A stretch of DNA of 26,049 nt from Grammothele lineata. Its lineage: Eukaryota > Basidiomycota > Agaricomycetes > Polyporales > Polyporaceae. The DNA lies in NCBI GenBank assembly GCA_002150815.3, contig NDFF03000293.1, positions 1 through 26,049 on the forward strand, read 5' to 3'. A model generated the notes under the pieces. The model was given only the letters and a program-made list of their open reading frames with translations, was not told the DNA's origin and ran no database searches. This document shows, piece after piece, positions 1 to 10,448 of this stretch. Made by a program: the position numbers and the translations under genes. How positions within the stretch are numbered: position 1 is the stretch's first letter; each line of letters begins with the position of its first letter.

Positions 1-572
1 GTATGTCCGTCTATTCCCAATAAGTTACGCAGACTTGAAAGCGTTGGTCTCTACAAAGGCAAGTCGTCAGTAAAAGGCTCGTACGAGACCGCAGCGGACG
101 TACATCAGCATCAGTGACTACGGGGACAGAGCGCTCGGGGGAACTCGACAAGGCGGGGGCGGTGCGCGCGATGGAGCCGAGTTCGACGTCGGGCGACTTG
201 AGAGCCTTCTTGCGGATCTCCACGGCCTCCTTGAGTTCCTCTGTGGTGAGGAAGCTGCTGCGGCGCTCGGGGGCGGGGCGCTTGACTTCGCCGTTGTTGA
301 CGGAGACGCCACCTGAGAATAAGGGCCGCCAATGAGTATTGTCGCGTGATGAAAAGGCCATCATAACAAGGGAAGCACATACCGGCTACTTCGTCGAGTT
401 CGGCCTGCTGGTCGTCGAGGGTGGCGTTCTCGAGCTCAAGCTCGTCCTCCAGGCTGCCCCAGTTGTGGGGATCTGCACCCTTATTTGGAATGCGCCTGTC
501 CAAACCGTTCTTAGCCTCCGAGCGGTCCTTGTTGAGCGCGGACGGGTAGGCAGAACGAGCGGTGCGCGCCAT
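1..572 (-). CDS. Small HABP4/Stm1-like protein, 3' end beyond window
   Basis: Three exons are visible on the minus strand: 572-383, 312-104 and 50-1 (continues off the edge). The 70-nt and 53-nt introns have GTATGT and GTACGT donors, CAG and TAG acceptors, and keep phase. Translation starts MARTARSAYPSALNKDRSE and contains a basic patch followed by a HNWGSLEDELELE segment, then an acidic stretch (DDQQAELDE). Exon 2 has a Lys/Arg-rich helix (EELKEAVEIRKKALK). The basic-then-NWG pattern resembles the hyaluronan/mRNA-binding (HABP4/PAI-RBP1/Stm1) group, which binds ribosomes or RNA. That assignment is inferred from a short motif only. The start is the first ATG of the well-coded stretch; an in-frame ATG 87 nt upstream gives a poor leader. 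The gene structure is well supported; the function is not. Confidence 0.68.
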
Positions 573-907
573 GATTGGCAGGAGAGGGGAGAAGAGAGCA
601 CGTGGCTGAGGAAAGTGCGCCATGCGTCGAATCGAACCGCTAGGCCCAGGCACAGCCAAGCGCTAAGATTCCGTCGGCCATCCCCGCAGCCCGGACCGGC
701 CCGCTGAGTTTCCCTTCCGTTCCGCCAGTCGTCACGTGCGGATGCTACGCACGCGGCGTCGAGGCTGTTGTAGCTGCCGCAGTGCGCCCTCTAGTACAGT
801 CCTCTCGTTGAATTGAGGCGTAATAGAGGTGTATATACTCGCACCTACTATTGTATTTACTGAGTTAGTATCGCGACGCCGTACCCGTCGAGTGTTGAGC
901 AAGACCT
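573..907. other. Upstream region of the 1-572 gene
   Basis: This 335-nt stretch separates the start codon at 572 from the transposable element. It should contain the promoter of the leftmost gene. I see no coding exon and no convincing TATA element in it. Confidence 0.4.
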
Positions 908-914
908 ACGCAAG
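908..914 (+). repeat. Left target-site duplication of foldback element
   Basis: ACGCAAG lies immediately outside the left terminus and matches 3876-3882 exactly. Confidence 0.8.
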
Positions 915-2002
915 CACCAGTGGTCACCACTTTTTATAACAGAATACAGACATATGTCCTAGCAGCGTTGTTGCACGTGTCTGTGACTTGTTATGTGCCC
1001 TTGTTTTCAATTGCCTGTAGATCTGTATAGGAGGCCTGTAACGTTGTATACAGGCCTGAACACTCTGTGCATGATTGCCTGAAAATCTGTTATGAATGTA
1101 GAGACCCCTATTAACAAATGCCTGTCAGAATGTTAACTTCTTTAGAGCTCTGTTTTAAAAAGCCTGAAAACTTGTTTCCACTCCTGTGCCCTGTTTAAAA
1201 GAGTCCAGGAACTTGTTTTCACTCCTAACCCCTGTTCAAAAGAGCCTAGGGGACTGTTTTCCCTCTTAGCAATGTTTTAAATGGTCTGTAAACTTGTTTA
1301 TACTCATAGAGCACTGTTTTCAACTGCCCAGCAACTTGTTATGATGTATAGATCATCAGGGAGCTTATTAAGGCGCTTTTTTGACGTCCAAATCGGGTAG
1401 GTAGCATACCAGCCATCAATAGGGGTCAATACTGATGGGCCTCTAGCTCCCTCAATACTGCACTGATTGGGATGAAAGTAGGTGCGTTTGATAGGTATTG
1501 ATGAGGGCTTTCCAACGACACCTTGGATGTTATAATTGGGTGGCTATGCACGCAGGGATAGCGCAGATGCTACCTAGGGCAGTAGGAATGGCACCCTTGA
1601 TAGCACTGTACTGGGGGATCCCCTGCTCCGATCTTGGCTGTCTAGGCGTCGTTAGAAAGGTCTATAATAGGGCTTTCTAGCGCATATTTTAGCGTGATGA
1701 TACGCGCAGTATTGGTAGAGATATGATGAAAACGGTATTTGCAGCAAAAGCGCCACCTTCCTTGCACAATATCGTGGGAATGGCTGGTCGTATCAATGAG
1801 CCCTAAGTAGATTCATACTTGGTTAATCTGTCGCTTTCTAACAAGCCCTCATACACCCTTATCGGCCAACGTTCAACCACCCTCACCTCCTCCCCAGGGC
1901 CTTATCTATTGCCTTCCCCAGCAAGATCCAGTACAGATATCACCAAGCAGTTTGTTGCACCTTGTAGAGCATACCTAAAAGTTCCGATTCTGAGTGAATT
2001 GT
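915..2002 (+). repeat. Left terminal inverted repeat arm
   Basis: This arm pairs with 2790-3875. Identity is complete, as far as I can read, over the outer 450 bp or so. It drops through several 1-2-nt indels around 1370-1680 and rises again to only a few substitutions in the inner part. Homology stops just after position 2000, where the two arms diverge into unique loop sequence. Confidence 0.88.
986..1345 (+). repeat. Degenerate ~41-bp subterminal tandem repeats
   Basis: About nine imperfect units follow each other. Each contains an ACTTGTTT-like box, a CCCTGTTT-like box about 20 bp later and an AAAGAGCCTG-like box. The clearest units are about 41 bp long (roughly 1168-1330). The array is mirrored in the right arm. 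Arrays of short subterminal repeats are typical transposase-binding regions in hAT, CACTA and related elements; that role is inferred here. Confidence 0.7.
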
Positions 2003-2789
2003 ATTCGCCAGCTACTTGTATGCTGCAGGAGACACTTGGTACCATACAGCTTCACCTACTAATGTTTGGTCCAGATCGCGAAAACGAATGCAGATATGAT
2101 CAAACAGTCTCTTGCATTGTTTTTGTACCGCTGTCAGCTACATCCTCTTCAATTTGCATCCTTATCGGATATCTAGATCCCATGCAGTGCCCTTATCAGT
2201 TCCCAAAACTCTACCCTTGATTGCTCACCCCCTAGGTGGAATTGATGCTTGCTAGTTTCAGATAAGGAAGAGGATTCATATCCCAATTGAACGCAAAAAG
2301 AATCTCGCAAATTGATTGAGAAATGGTGGAGGGGCATGTGTTACACCTCCGGATGCAGGTATGTGCATAGCACAGCTCAAGCAAGTGTATGCACTCATAC
2401 TGCATAGCATGACATCCTAGGGCACCTACCACTCTTTTCCTCACAGCTCATTCAAATCTTCACCAAATTACATGGTTCTTTTTGCATCAGACTCGTATTT
2501 ACTACTACTACACATGGATGTAGTTGTAGGAGCTGATCATGACTGGATGAGTGGTAAATCAGTTCTACAAGGGTGATAAGCCACTGGGTACTGATAAGGG
2601 TCTAGAATGAGAAACCTGTGGCCGATAACACTTTTCATGGTTGAAGCATCTTTAGACTGACAAAACTGACCCTTTCTGATTGTAGTTTGAAGGCTATATA
2701 ATGGGGAAGTAGTGATCTGGATGAAACAACTGTTTTGAAGTAGTATTGGTATGTACCAAATACCGCCATTACCGGAGGGTCTACATACA
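2003..2789. other. Unique loop of the foldback element
   Basis: This is the non-repeated centre of the element. I find no recognisable transposase motif, intron-containing gene or RNA gene. The short open stretches on both strands look like chance ORFs. Confidence 0.5.
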
Positions 2790-3875
2790 CAATTCACTCA
2801 GAATCGGAACTTTTAGGTATGCTCTACAAGGTGCAACAAACTGCTTGGTGATATCTGTACCGGATCTTGCTGGGGAAGGCAATAGATAAGGCCCTGGGGA
2901 GGAGGTGAGGGTGGTTGAACGTTGGCCGATAAGGGTGTATGAGGGCTTGTTAGAAAGCGACAGATTAACCAAGTATGAATCTACTTAGGGCTCATTGATA
3001 CGACCAGCCATTCCCACGATATTGTGCAAGGAAGGTGGCGCTTTTGCTGCAAATACCGTTTTCATCATATCTCTACCAATACTGCGCGTATCACCACACT
3101 AAAATATGCGCTAGAAAGCCCTATTATAGACCTTTCTAACGACGCCTGGACGGCCAAGATCGGAGCAGGGGATCCCCCAGTACAGTGCTAATCAAGGGTG
3201 CCATTCCCTACTCCCTAGGTAAGCATCTGCGCTATCCCTGCGTGCATAGCCACCAATATAACATCCAAGGTGTCCGTTGGAAAGCCCTCATCAATATACC
3301 TGATCAACGCACCTACTTTCATCCGCAATTCGTGCAGTTTGAGGGAGCTAGAGGCCCTCAGTATTGACCCCTATTGATGCTGTATGCTAACCTACCCGAT
3401 TGGACGTCAAAAGCGCGCTTAATAAGCTCCCTGATGATCTATACATCATAACAAGTTGCTGGGCAGTTGAAAACAGTGCTCTATGAGTATAAACAAGTTT
3501 ACAGACCATTTAAAACATTGCTAAGAGGGAAAACAGTCCCCTAGGCTCTTTTGAACAGGGGTTAGGAGTGAAAACAAGTTCCTGGACTCTTTTAAACAGG
3601 GCACAGGAGTGGAAACAAGTTTTCAGGCTTTTTAAAACAGAGCTCTAAAGAAGTTAACATTCTGACAGGCATTTGTTAATAGGGGTCTCTACATTCATAA
3701 CAGATTTTCAGGCAATCATGCACAGAGTGTTCAGGCCTGTATACAACGTTACAGGCCTCCTATACAGATCTACAGGCAATTGAAAACAAGGGCACATAAC
3801 AAGTCACAGACACGTGCAACAACGCTGCTAGGACATATGTCTGTATTCTGTTATAAAAAGTGGTGACCACTGGTG
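2790..3875 (-). repeat. Right terminal inverted repeat arm
   Basis: Inverse copy of 915-2002. It includes the same subterminal repeat array in mirror orientation (about 3440-3805). Confidence 0.88.
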
Positions 3876-3882
3876 ACGCAAG
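3876..3882 (+). repeat. Right target-site duplication of foldback element
   Basis: ACGCAAG lies immediately outside the right terminus and matches 908-914 exactly. Confidence 0.8.
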
Positions 3883-4038
3883 TTCCAGCCAGTGCGCCAA
3901 GTTCTAGTATAGGCGGCCGACACAGTCGAACATGGGGCATGTACGAAGCGAATACGTTCTGTAGGGAGTATCAGCGAGTATCTGTCTGCAATAGAATGAA
4001 CCGAGCATGTACACAACATACCTACGGTAAAACTTGCT

Positions 4039-4550
4039 TCATCGAACGCGAGCTGTAAACTGCTCTCCGTGAATGCTCCCCGGAAACCCAGTTGCAGCTG
4101 GGCTATCCAACCGCTTACTGCGCAAGTCCACCGGGTCGTATGTGACTCCTCCGCGTGTAGCAACGGTTAATAGTTGCGGCGCATCGAGATAGAAACCCCT
4201 GAATGCGCCAGATCTGAGCACGGGGAAGAAGGACGACGCCAATATCAGATGTCGGTATAGCGGGGTCCGGGGCGCGGGGTCAACACAGGCGTCGTCGGGG
4301 GGAGGGGCGTTTGGGTGCCAGGGGAGAGGGAAATGCTGGGAGGAGCAGAGAACTCACAGAGAAACGACGCGTACGGCCGCCTCGCGACCTGGAGAAGCGT
4401 TCTGCGTTGCAGGCACGATGCCGGTGATTGCGTCTTGCTCGCACACACGAATGTGACAGATCCGAGCGTCGAATAGGGTAGGGAGATTGTGGAGACGAAC
4501 GCTACACGGGACAGGTCACTCACCGTGGTGCTGCGCCATCTCTCCTCCAT
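4039..4550 (-). CDS. Small hypothetical protein, three exons
   Basis: Exons are 4550-4524, 4437-4358 and 4213-4039, with introns of 86 and 144 nt. Both donors are GTGAGT and the acceptors are GAG and CAG. Phase is kept throughout and gives a 93-residue protein beginning MEERWRSTTQDAITGIVPAT and ending FTARVR. The middle contains a GFYLDAPQLLTVATRGG stretch that reads as real protein. I recognise no domain, signal peptide or membrane segment. The second intron is long for this genome, so its borders are less certain. The sequence just before the ATG ends in CAG, so an upstream exon is also possible. The gene ends about 155 bp from the right end of the foldback element and is divergent from the 5025 gene. 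Confidence 0.42.
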
Positions 4551-5024
4551 CTGCCGTGTTTCGCCGCGAATCGTCTTCAATGGTGGTGTAATGCGCGTTG
4601 TATGTGGCTAGCCGAAGAGTGCGGATAGGTTTGGGACGGCCGGGAGAAGTTGGCGAGGGCGAAAGTGGACGATCCAAACAGGAACCGTATCTTCAGCGCG
4701 GAGAAGCCGTGAGCCCTGAAGTCGATGGGCAGCGTCGACGGTCTTGTTGCCATAGCGGGCGTTAGTGACTATGGCGGCGGACAGGAGGGGTCATGTGGGG
4801 AGGGTGAGAGGTGAGAGGTGAGAGGAGCTGTTGTAGTGGGAGGGAGGCAGCGTATGCAGCGCGCCGAGAGGTAGACGGCGATATCCCAAGGACGCCGGCG
4901 CCAGATTCGTCCCTCCTCACTACGCTCTCCCTTCGCTCACCCTCATCCCATCCACCGCTCAACTCGCTGCATCAGGGAAGAAGTATGCGTGAGTATCCGT
5001 GGCTGGCACGCCAACACGCTACTG
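4551..5024. other. Divergent intergenic region
   Basis: This region lies between two divergent small genes and probably holds both promoters. It contains three direct copies of GTGAGAG at 4804-4824. No further coding exon is convincing, although an ATG followed at once by a GTGAGT donor (4985-4993) could be an alternative 5' exon of the plus-strand gene. Confidence 0.35.
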
Positions 5025-5402
5025 ATGGCTACCCAGACCCAAACCAGACGTCCCAAACCAAGCACGGGCAAGAGTCTAGCCACAGCAAGGGCGATACAAA
5101 CTGTGCGGCCAAGGACTGTAACGACAACCAACACCGGGACGCTGTTCATTCCCCCCCACCGCAAGGTACGTCTGTAGGCCCCGTGCGTGTCCGCCTTGCT
5201 GACCGCGTTGTAGGAAATGCTCCGAACTCGGGTGTCAATCGCAACCATGTCGGAAAAGATCGTAAGTCGCGCTTCGTATGTACATACTGGGATAGATGGG
5301 GACTTAGCGTTTGCAGCGCGCGAGAACTTAGCCCCAAACCTGCACATCCAGTGGCCAGTTCCTTCGAAGGAGAAACCGTCACAAGACAAGCTCACGCTGT
5401 AA
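5025..5402 (+). CDS. Small basic hypothetical protein, three exons
   Basis: Exons are 5025-5165, 5214-5261 and probably 5325-5402. The introns begin GTACGT and GTAAGT, and phase 0 is kept. The product starts MATQTQTRRPKPSTGKSL, is rich in Thr, Arg and Lys, and continues through TLFIPPHRK to a C-terminal NLAPNLHIQWPVPSKEK segment, 88 residues in all. I recognise no family. The last acceptor (GAG at 5322-5324) is unusual. The more typical TTGCAG acceptor ending at 5316 would give a protein stopping after four more codons. The start ATG overlaps what could be the acceptor of a 5' intron, so the true N-terminus may differ. Confidence 0.42.
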
Positions 5403-5536
5403 GGGGGGACGGGGGAAACTGATTCGTATTCGCCCGGTTGTTATCAACGACAGAGATTCAGTATGTCAGGCAGTTGTGTATGATATTTTGCAATGTAGCG
5501 TACCTTTCTCAGAACCAACGGTGCATCGTAGCGTGA

Positions 5537-5848
5537 TTACTTAATCGGGAAGTTGTGGGTCTGGAGCACGTGGTTGATGGGTGGTAGATCGACAATCTGC
5601 GCCCATTGTTCCGAACTAGACACGTGCCTGAAAGCGCCGGAAGTGGCGCGCACGTCCGGGCCGGGAAATCTAGGCACGAGCGGCAGAGCCGCATGCCGGT
5701 AAACGTGCGGGAAGGTGGACGCGCATGAGGATGTCATTGAACTCGCTCGGAACGAGTGAAAACGCATGATGCTCTGGCATGTGCTGATAAGGATAAATCC
5801 AGTCAGTGTGTATACTGAGATAGGAATGATCAGACGTAGACGTACCAT
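5537..5848 (-). CDS. Doubtful small hypothetical ORF with probable intron
   Basis: A continuous minus-strand frame ends at 5537. Its last part (FPGPDVRATSGAFRHV, then SEQWAQIVDLPPINHVL) reads as protein. A good intron (GTACGT donor near 5845, CTGAC branch, TATCAG acceptor near 5784) would remove the apparent N-terminus and join to an exon above 5890. Two frames downstream of that acceptor look equally plausible, and I cannot decide between them. No domain is recognised. It may be a gene fragment. Confidence 0.22.
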   Translation of the reverse strand: MVRLRLIIPISVYTLTGFILISTCQSIMRFHSFRASSMTSSCASTFPHVYRHAALPLVPRFPGPDVRATSGAFRHVSSSEQWAQIVDLPPINHVLQTHNFPIK

Positions 5849-6264
5849 CTATGGGCCGGTGCAGGAACGAAAGTCTCGGTGAGTATGAGGATCTACGTAC
5901 GAACCATAAATGCAACTCCACTGCACGAAGCAACGGGAGAGAAGAACTATTTTGCTGAGTGGTAGTAATTCTTGTAGTTAGTTCCGGGTCTTGCTCTGAT
6001 AAAGACAAACTATGATGCGCTCGGGGATATATAACAGATTCCAATTTGCAGCCATCAACTATCATGCGACGTACTGGACGAGCTCGGCTGAATATGTACG
6101 ACGTATGAGAAGTCCCGGAGAGTTTGGGAGTGGAAAACTACCGAGACCGGGCCAGCATCTATGCGGATCAAAGAGCGGTGTGGTCTTTGCATTGCGTTCT
6201 ACGATGCAGAGGAGGTTAGACATAGCGCTAGATTCAAAAGCACACGGATTGGCATACTAACGCC
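5849..6264. other. Intergenic region downstream of the 6265 gene
   Basis: This 416-nt stretch may contain a 5' exon of the doubtful 5537 ORF (near 5897-6000). Otherwise I see nothing in it. Confidence 0.3.
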
Positions 6265-7087
6265 TTAAGCAGCCTTCCACTTGCCCTTGGCAGCCCAGCT
6301 GATACCGCCGTCCGACTCAGGCTGTTCGGACAACGCGATAGCCTCGTGAAAGCTGGGGCACGCGCCAATCCCAGGAATACGTAGAAGGATGGTGTGGGCG
6401 TCGCGTTCGTGGACAGTGAAGGGCACGCCGATGGGGCGTGAGAGCCACTGGCCTGAGCGAGAATCCCAGATCTCGTACTCACGCGCGTCGAAGAGCGCGA
6501 AGATGTCTGCCAACCGCTCCTGTATATAGATACTTACCGTTAATTCGGGGATTGAGAGCGCTCGGGTAAGAGGCTCGTGCCCGTCCTGCCGTCATCATGA
6601 GTCTTACTAGACACGCTAAGAAGCAACGGGCGTACTTGGAACCAGACGAAGACCCGGCAATACCATGCAGTGACGGATTCATACTCGTTCGGTTCATAGA
6701 TCACGGAGTCGATCAGGAAGGGCCGGAGGATTAAGTTGAGAGCCTTCTGTGCCAATTCTGGCAACAGGGGACTCAGTTGTAGAACGTTGGAATGTTTACA
6801 CACTTACTTGGGTCGGTTAGATCATTCCAAAACCTGTTTGCATAAGTAACACGTGCCTGAGGGATACCCGATGCTAAACCTACTTAGAAGTAAGCGAAAC
6901 GTCTAGTCGTGTGAGTATGTGCTTACGCGGGTCAACGTCCTCCCTCTGAGTCCCGTCGGTAAACGTTCCGCAGGTCGTCTCAGGCTGCTCTTCGTTGGAA
7001 CCCTCGTTGGAATCAGCGTCGGAAGCAGTGTGTGACTCCTCGTCTCCTTTATCGCAGTGGTCTTCGTTGTCTGCGTTGACATCGCCA

Positions 7088-7120
<33 letters not shown>

Positions 7121-9873
7121 TCATCGTCGTCGTCATCGTCGTCGCCGTTGCCGTCGTCGTCATCGTCGCCTCCGTCTCCGTCTCCGTCTCCGTCTTCGTC
7201 TTCGTCTTCGTCTTCGTCTTCGTCTTCGTTTTCATCAAACTCTTCGTGGGACGTGGGGTTCGATCGCATCTCGGAGTCTGTATATGTACTCATGTCAATT
7301 TGATGGTCGGAGGAATCCGCTAACAGATCGAACGTACCAAGAACGTTGCGCTCAGGATCTGCAAGGTATTGCTCGTCCTCCGGATACTCAGTATTCAAGA
7401 TCCGGTCGAGCGAATCCTCGGAATCGGCACGGCCATCCACTCGAAGAGGCTCCTCGACGCCGATGGTACCATTGTATGCGGTCCTGTTCTTCGAGTGTGA
7501 AGGTGGGCTCGACGGGAACACCCCTCCGGAGCTGCGTAGCTGTAGGGTATTGTCAGACTGTTGCGAAGACGAGGGAGTCATAGATGAAGATTGAGCGGAG
7601 AAGGTTGCAGTATGGCGGCGAAGGAGCCGTGTGAATGCGGTGTCCGGAAGTTCAGGCCATTCGAAGGGATTGGTAGATTTGACCAGACGGTCTTCGCACA
7701 CAGCAGTCTCGGAGAAGGGGTCGTCGTCTTCGTGATTGGTGGACGGATCCACATCCATTTCCTCATCAACGGGCTCTTTCTTAATCTCGAGGGCCGGGCC
7801 AGCAACTGGAGTTAGCGTCTTCGCCCGAACTGTCGGAGGTTCTTCTGTAGAACTAACAGACACCACACTCCGCGAGCGAGGTCGCTTGCGCCCGCTCGAA
7901 GCTGCCGATACCTGGGCAATGTGAACAGTCACGAACGATCCTGTTGGTGTCGAGCTTACCTCAACAACAACATTATTGCCTTGAGGAAGCTGCATCACCC
8001 TGTAAGCTCGTTTCTAGGGATACCCAATAAAGTAATGCTTTACCTGCGGTAATGGGTCCTTTGTAGACCGTAATCTGATCCTGGGCGCTTTGGCGTGCCG
8101 CCGGGCCGGGTACTGGATAATCACGATCAGCCACTTGGTCATTCCCAGAGGAGAGGGCGTACGTATGAGGAGATCGTGCGCTGCTTGGGATCGGGAGCGA
8201 CGTCCAAAGTTGCCTGATGCACAGGGCGTGTCGGTGCCTGTATGAACGTAGCATTAACAGAGACTCCCGGATGAATCAGAAAGGACATTCCTGGGGCGGA
8301 CGAGTTAGCGATCTAGCGAGGCTAGAAGTCTCTGCAGATCCACAAGGCGTCGACGTTGCGGAGACCTGAGAAGCCACCTTCATGTATTCAGTGGCGAAAC
8401 GAATACTGATAGTCAAAATTCTGATTACTCACATCTCGGTGATATTCGATCATGCCCTCTCCTTTAGCGACTAATTTTTGTGTCGGGGAACTTGCTATGG
8501 GAAAGCTCGACGAAGACGCCGCTGGCGTTCGGGGAGGGGTCGTGTTCCCCTGAGGAGCAGGATTTCCTCCAGGTCGCTGCTGGGAAGAGTATGGAGGATA
8601 CGTCTTCATGAGGGATTGAACACGATCCAAAGGATTTCTGTGCCACTTTTTAGAGCTAGGAGTAGGCGTGACCACGGGCGAAGGCGAAGACGTAGGAGGC
8701 TTGCTAGCATTTCCGTCCTTGCGAAACGATATCTAGGAGACGGTGAGACGATAACTCTGCATGGAGTCGACTCCACGTACCGCCTCACGCTGAATTTCTG
8801 AGGCCCGTGCTATGCGGTTGGCCACAGTCGCCTGATTGAGTCATTAGAACCGCACGAATGGTTGACTGATGGACGCATACTCACAGTGCTTTGTGAGCCG
8901 CTCGGGCCCGCTGAGGATGTCGAATCAGGTGGCCAAGTGTCGCTTACTTCATCCTGAGGGACAGCCTCAGCCTTCTGCTCAATTGCGTATCCCGTACGGA
9001 GGCACTAGTCAGCATCCTCATGATCTGAATGATTCCGAGACAGTACTGACAAGCTGTTCGTCCGCGATCTCGTCATATTCAGCAGCTTGAACTCGTAGAG
9101 CAACGGCTGCATCCCGAGCAAGTTGAGACGCCGGTGTACTGGTTCGACTGGGTAAACGGTCGGGCGTGGTTGCAGAGGATGACGCGTGCCGCGACAGGCC
9201 CTACGATGTTCGGATTAGTTGACAGGATTAGAACGTTAAACATATCGCGTACCGGCGTAGCAGTGAGTGGGGAGGGGTCCGGCTGCAAGCGAATTGGTTG
9301 AATGGAGAGGAAAGACGGGGCGTGAAACGACGTCTTACCGAGCTAGACTTCTCAGCCAAGATGGAGTCCGTTTGTTCATCAAAAGCGTGTTCCTCGTCGA
9401 GAGCACGTTGACGCTGCAGATCTAGCATACGCTGCTTTTCGATCCGAGCGAGCTGATCAGGAGGAACAGGAGGCTGTGAAGGTATATTGAAGTATCCACA
9501 GAGCTGTACGTTGCCGTGCTCATCCAGTATAGGGAATCCTTCAGCATCGCTCCTGACGGCGTTACACTGAAAACTGTGAGCGGAGACCAAGCCATAAGAC
9601 GTAGGTCCTTACGCCAATCACGTGCCTCCCAGTGAGGCCGGGCTTGAAAAGCACCTTCGTCCACATGTACTCCTTCTGATAGCACTGGGGACAACGCATG
9701 CGCTCGGAGAGCACGAGATTACAGGCGTTCGGCCTACGTTCGTTGGCTCCCAACAAGCAGAGCGTTTTCAGCTCATGGGAATAAGGAGGAGCTCTAGACC
9801 GATGAGGACCCAGGCCACCTAACGGGGACTTCTTAGGAGAAGCGAGAGTCGCTTTGGGCGTCTTCGGAAGCAT
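6265..9873 (-). CDS. Long acidic protein with GRF-like zinc finger, ~13 exons
   Basis: Exons: 9873-9613, 9566-9339, 9282-9253, 9200-9051, 9004-8885, 8831-8781, 8732-8433, about 8312-8044 (uncertain), 7979-7960, 7911-6927, 6879-6808, 6757-6636, 6585-6265. Phase is kept at every junction except inside 8312-8044. The product is about 975 residues. Residues 1-30 are basic. Residues 65-115 have CPQC, then GRHVIGC and LCGYF, a spacing like GRF-type zinc fingers (inferred). A Ser/Pro/Thr-rich linker follows, then a basic RKRPRSRS nuclear-localisation-like patch, then a tract of Glu-Asp, Gly-Asp and 19 consecutive Asp. The last 180 residues form an ordered-looking domain rich in Trp and Tyr (NRFWNDL, AWYCRVFVWFQDG, SIYIQERLADIFALFD). 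Probably nuclear. It lies head to tail behind the 10449 gene. Family unknown. Confidence 0.62.
7081..7232 (-). repeat. Triplet microsatellite coding for Asp/Glu/Gly-Asp runs
   Basis: The plus strand shows runs of GTC/GTCATC, then TCCGTC and TCTTCG repeats. On the minus strand these encode Glu-Asp repeats, Gly-Asp repeats and a long poly-Asp run inside the 6265-9873 gene. Because the unit is a triplet, several other frames are also open; these are shadows. Confidence 0.85.
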
Positions 9874-10448
9874 GTTCTAACGTCCCCATGAGTTCAACAG
9901 ACCGGGAGTTACAGAAGACGGATATACGTTACCGAAAGCAGAACGTTTATGGCGACAGGAAGGCTAATGGCACGTTGATGCAAGAAACCTGGATGCGGGG
10001 ATGCCTAAGAGGTAGTCGGGGAAGAAGGGAGATATGGAACACGTACAGAACGCTGGTGCTGGGGGGCGGGTTGGAGCTCCACGATCCGGAGGAAGAGTTT
10101 AAGTACGCCGGCCGCTGCCGGTTATGTGGGGAAATCTGGCAGATTTAACGAGATATTTTCCCTATTTTCGCGCCCACAGATTGCGGCTGGCGTCCATGGA
10201 CAACGCAATCAAGATCACGGCGTCGATGTCCTAACGTTTCCATCCCCGACGCTTGTCCCGATTGCGAATCTCCGGTGCTCCGTACCACTTCGCTGGTGTG
10301 ATTCCGATCTAGGGTACTAAGAAATATATGCAGGGGCACGTTCACTGCGGCAAACGTTTGCCGCGCGGCGTCCGAACAACACAGACTACACAAATGTCCA
10401 GTTCCTTCCAAGTCGCGGAGCGATGCCGCACCGCGCGCTCCCTCTGGA
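9874..10448. other. Intergenic region between the two tandem genes
   Basis: This region lies between the end of the 10449 gene and the start of the 6265-9873 gene, so it should hold the promoter of the latter. It contains a perfect 18-bp palindrome at 10347-10364. I see no credible exon. Confidence 0.4.
10347..10364. promoter_or_regulatory. Perfect 18-bp palindrome
   Basis: GCGGCAAACGTTTGCCGC equals its own reverse complement. It lies about 470 bp upstream of the 9873 start codon and about 85 bp past the 10449 stop. It could bind a dimeric factor or form a hairpin near the 3' end of the upstream gene. Function is inferred only. Confidence 0.4.

Larger units (their letters stand above)
915..3875. 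mobile_element. Foldback DNA transposon with ~1.09-kb terminal inverted repeats
   Basis: The termini read CACCAGTGGTCACCAC at 915 and the exact inverse at 3875. The left arm (915 to about 2002) matches the reverse complement of the right arm (about 2790-3875) almost base for base, leaving a unique loop of about 790 bp. The heptamer ACGCAAG flanks both ends (908-914 and 3876-3882), as expected for a target-site duplication. No ORF in the loop or arms resembles a transposase and the longest open stretches lack ATG starts, so the element looks non-autonomous. A 7-bp duplication and CA...TG ends do not settle the superfamily; hAT-like (usually 8 bp) or a mutator-like group are possible. It sits about 340 bp upstream of the start codon of the 1-572 gene. 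Confidence 0.9.

Noticed and set aside
630..700. tRNA-like B box (GGTTCGATTCG) on the minus strand
   Set aside because: The expected T-stem and acceptor stem do not pair.
1819..2220. 133-codon open frame inside the foldback element
   Set aside because: It starts at TTG, its first part is shared with the opposite arm, and no transposase motif is visible.
4943..5395. 150-codon minus-strand frame opposite the 5025 gene
   Set aside because: The plus strand has matching donor and acceptor sites in phase; the minus frame has no such support.
6995..7323. Long Ser-rich or Val-rich plus-strand frames opposite the Asp/Glu tract
   Set aside because: They are opened by the triplet repeat; the minus-strand frame is phase-consistent with neighbouring exons.
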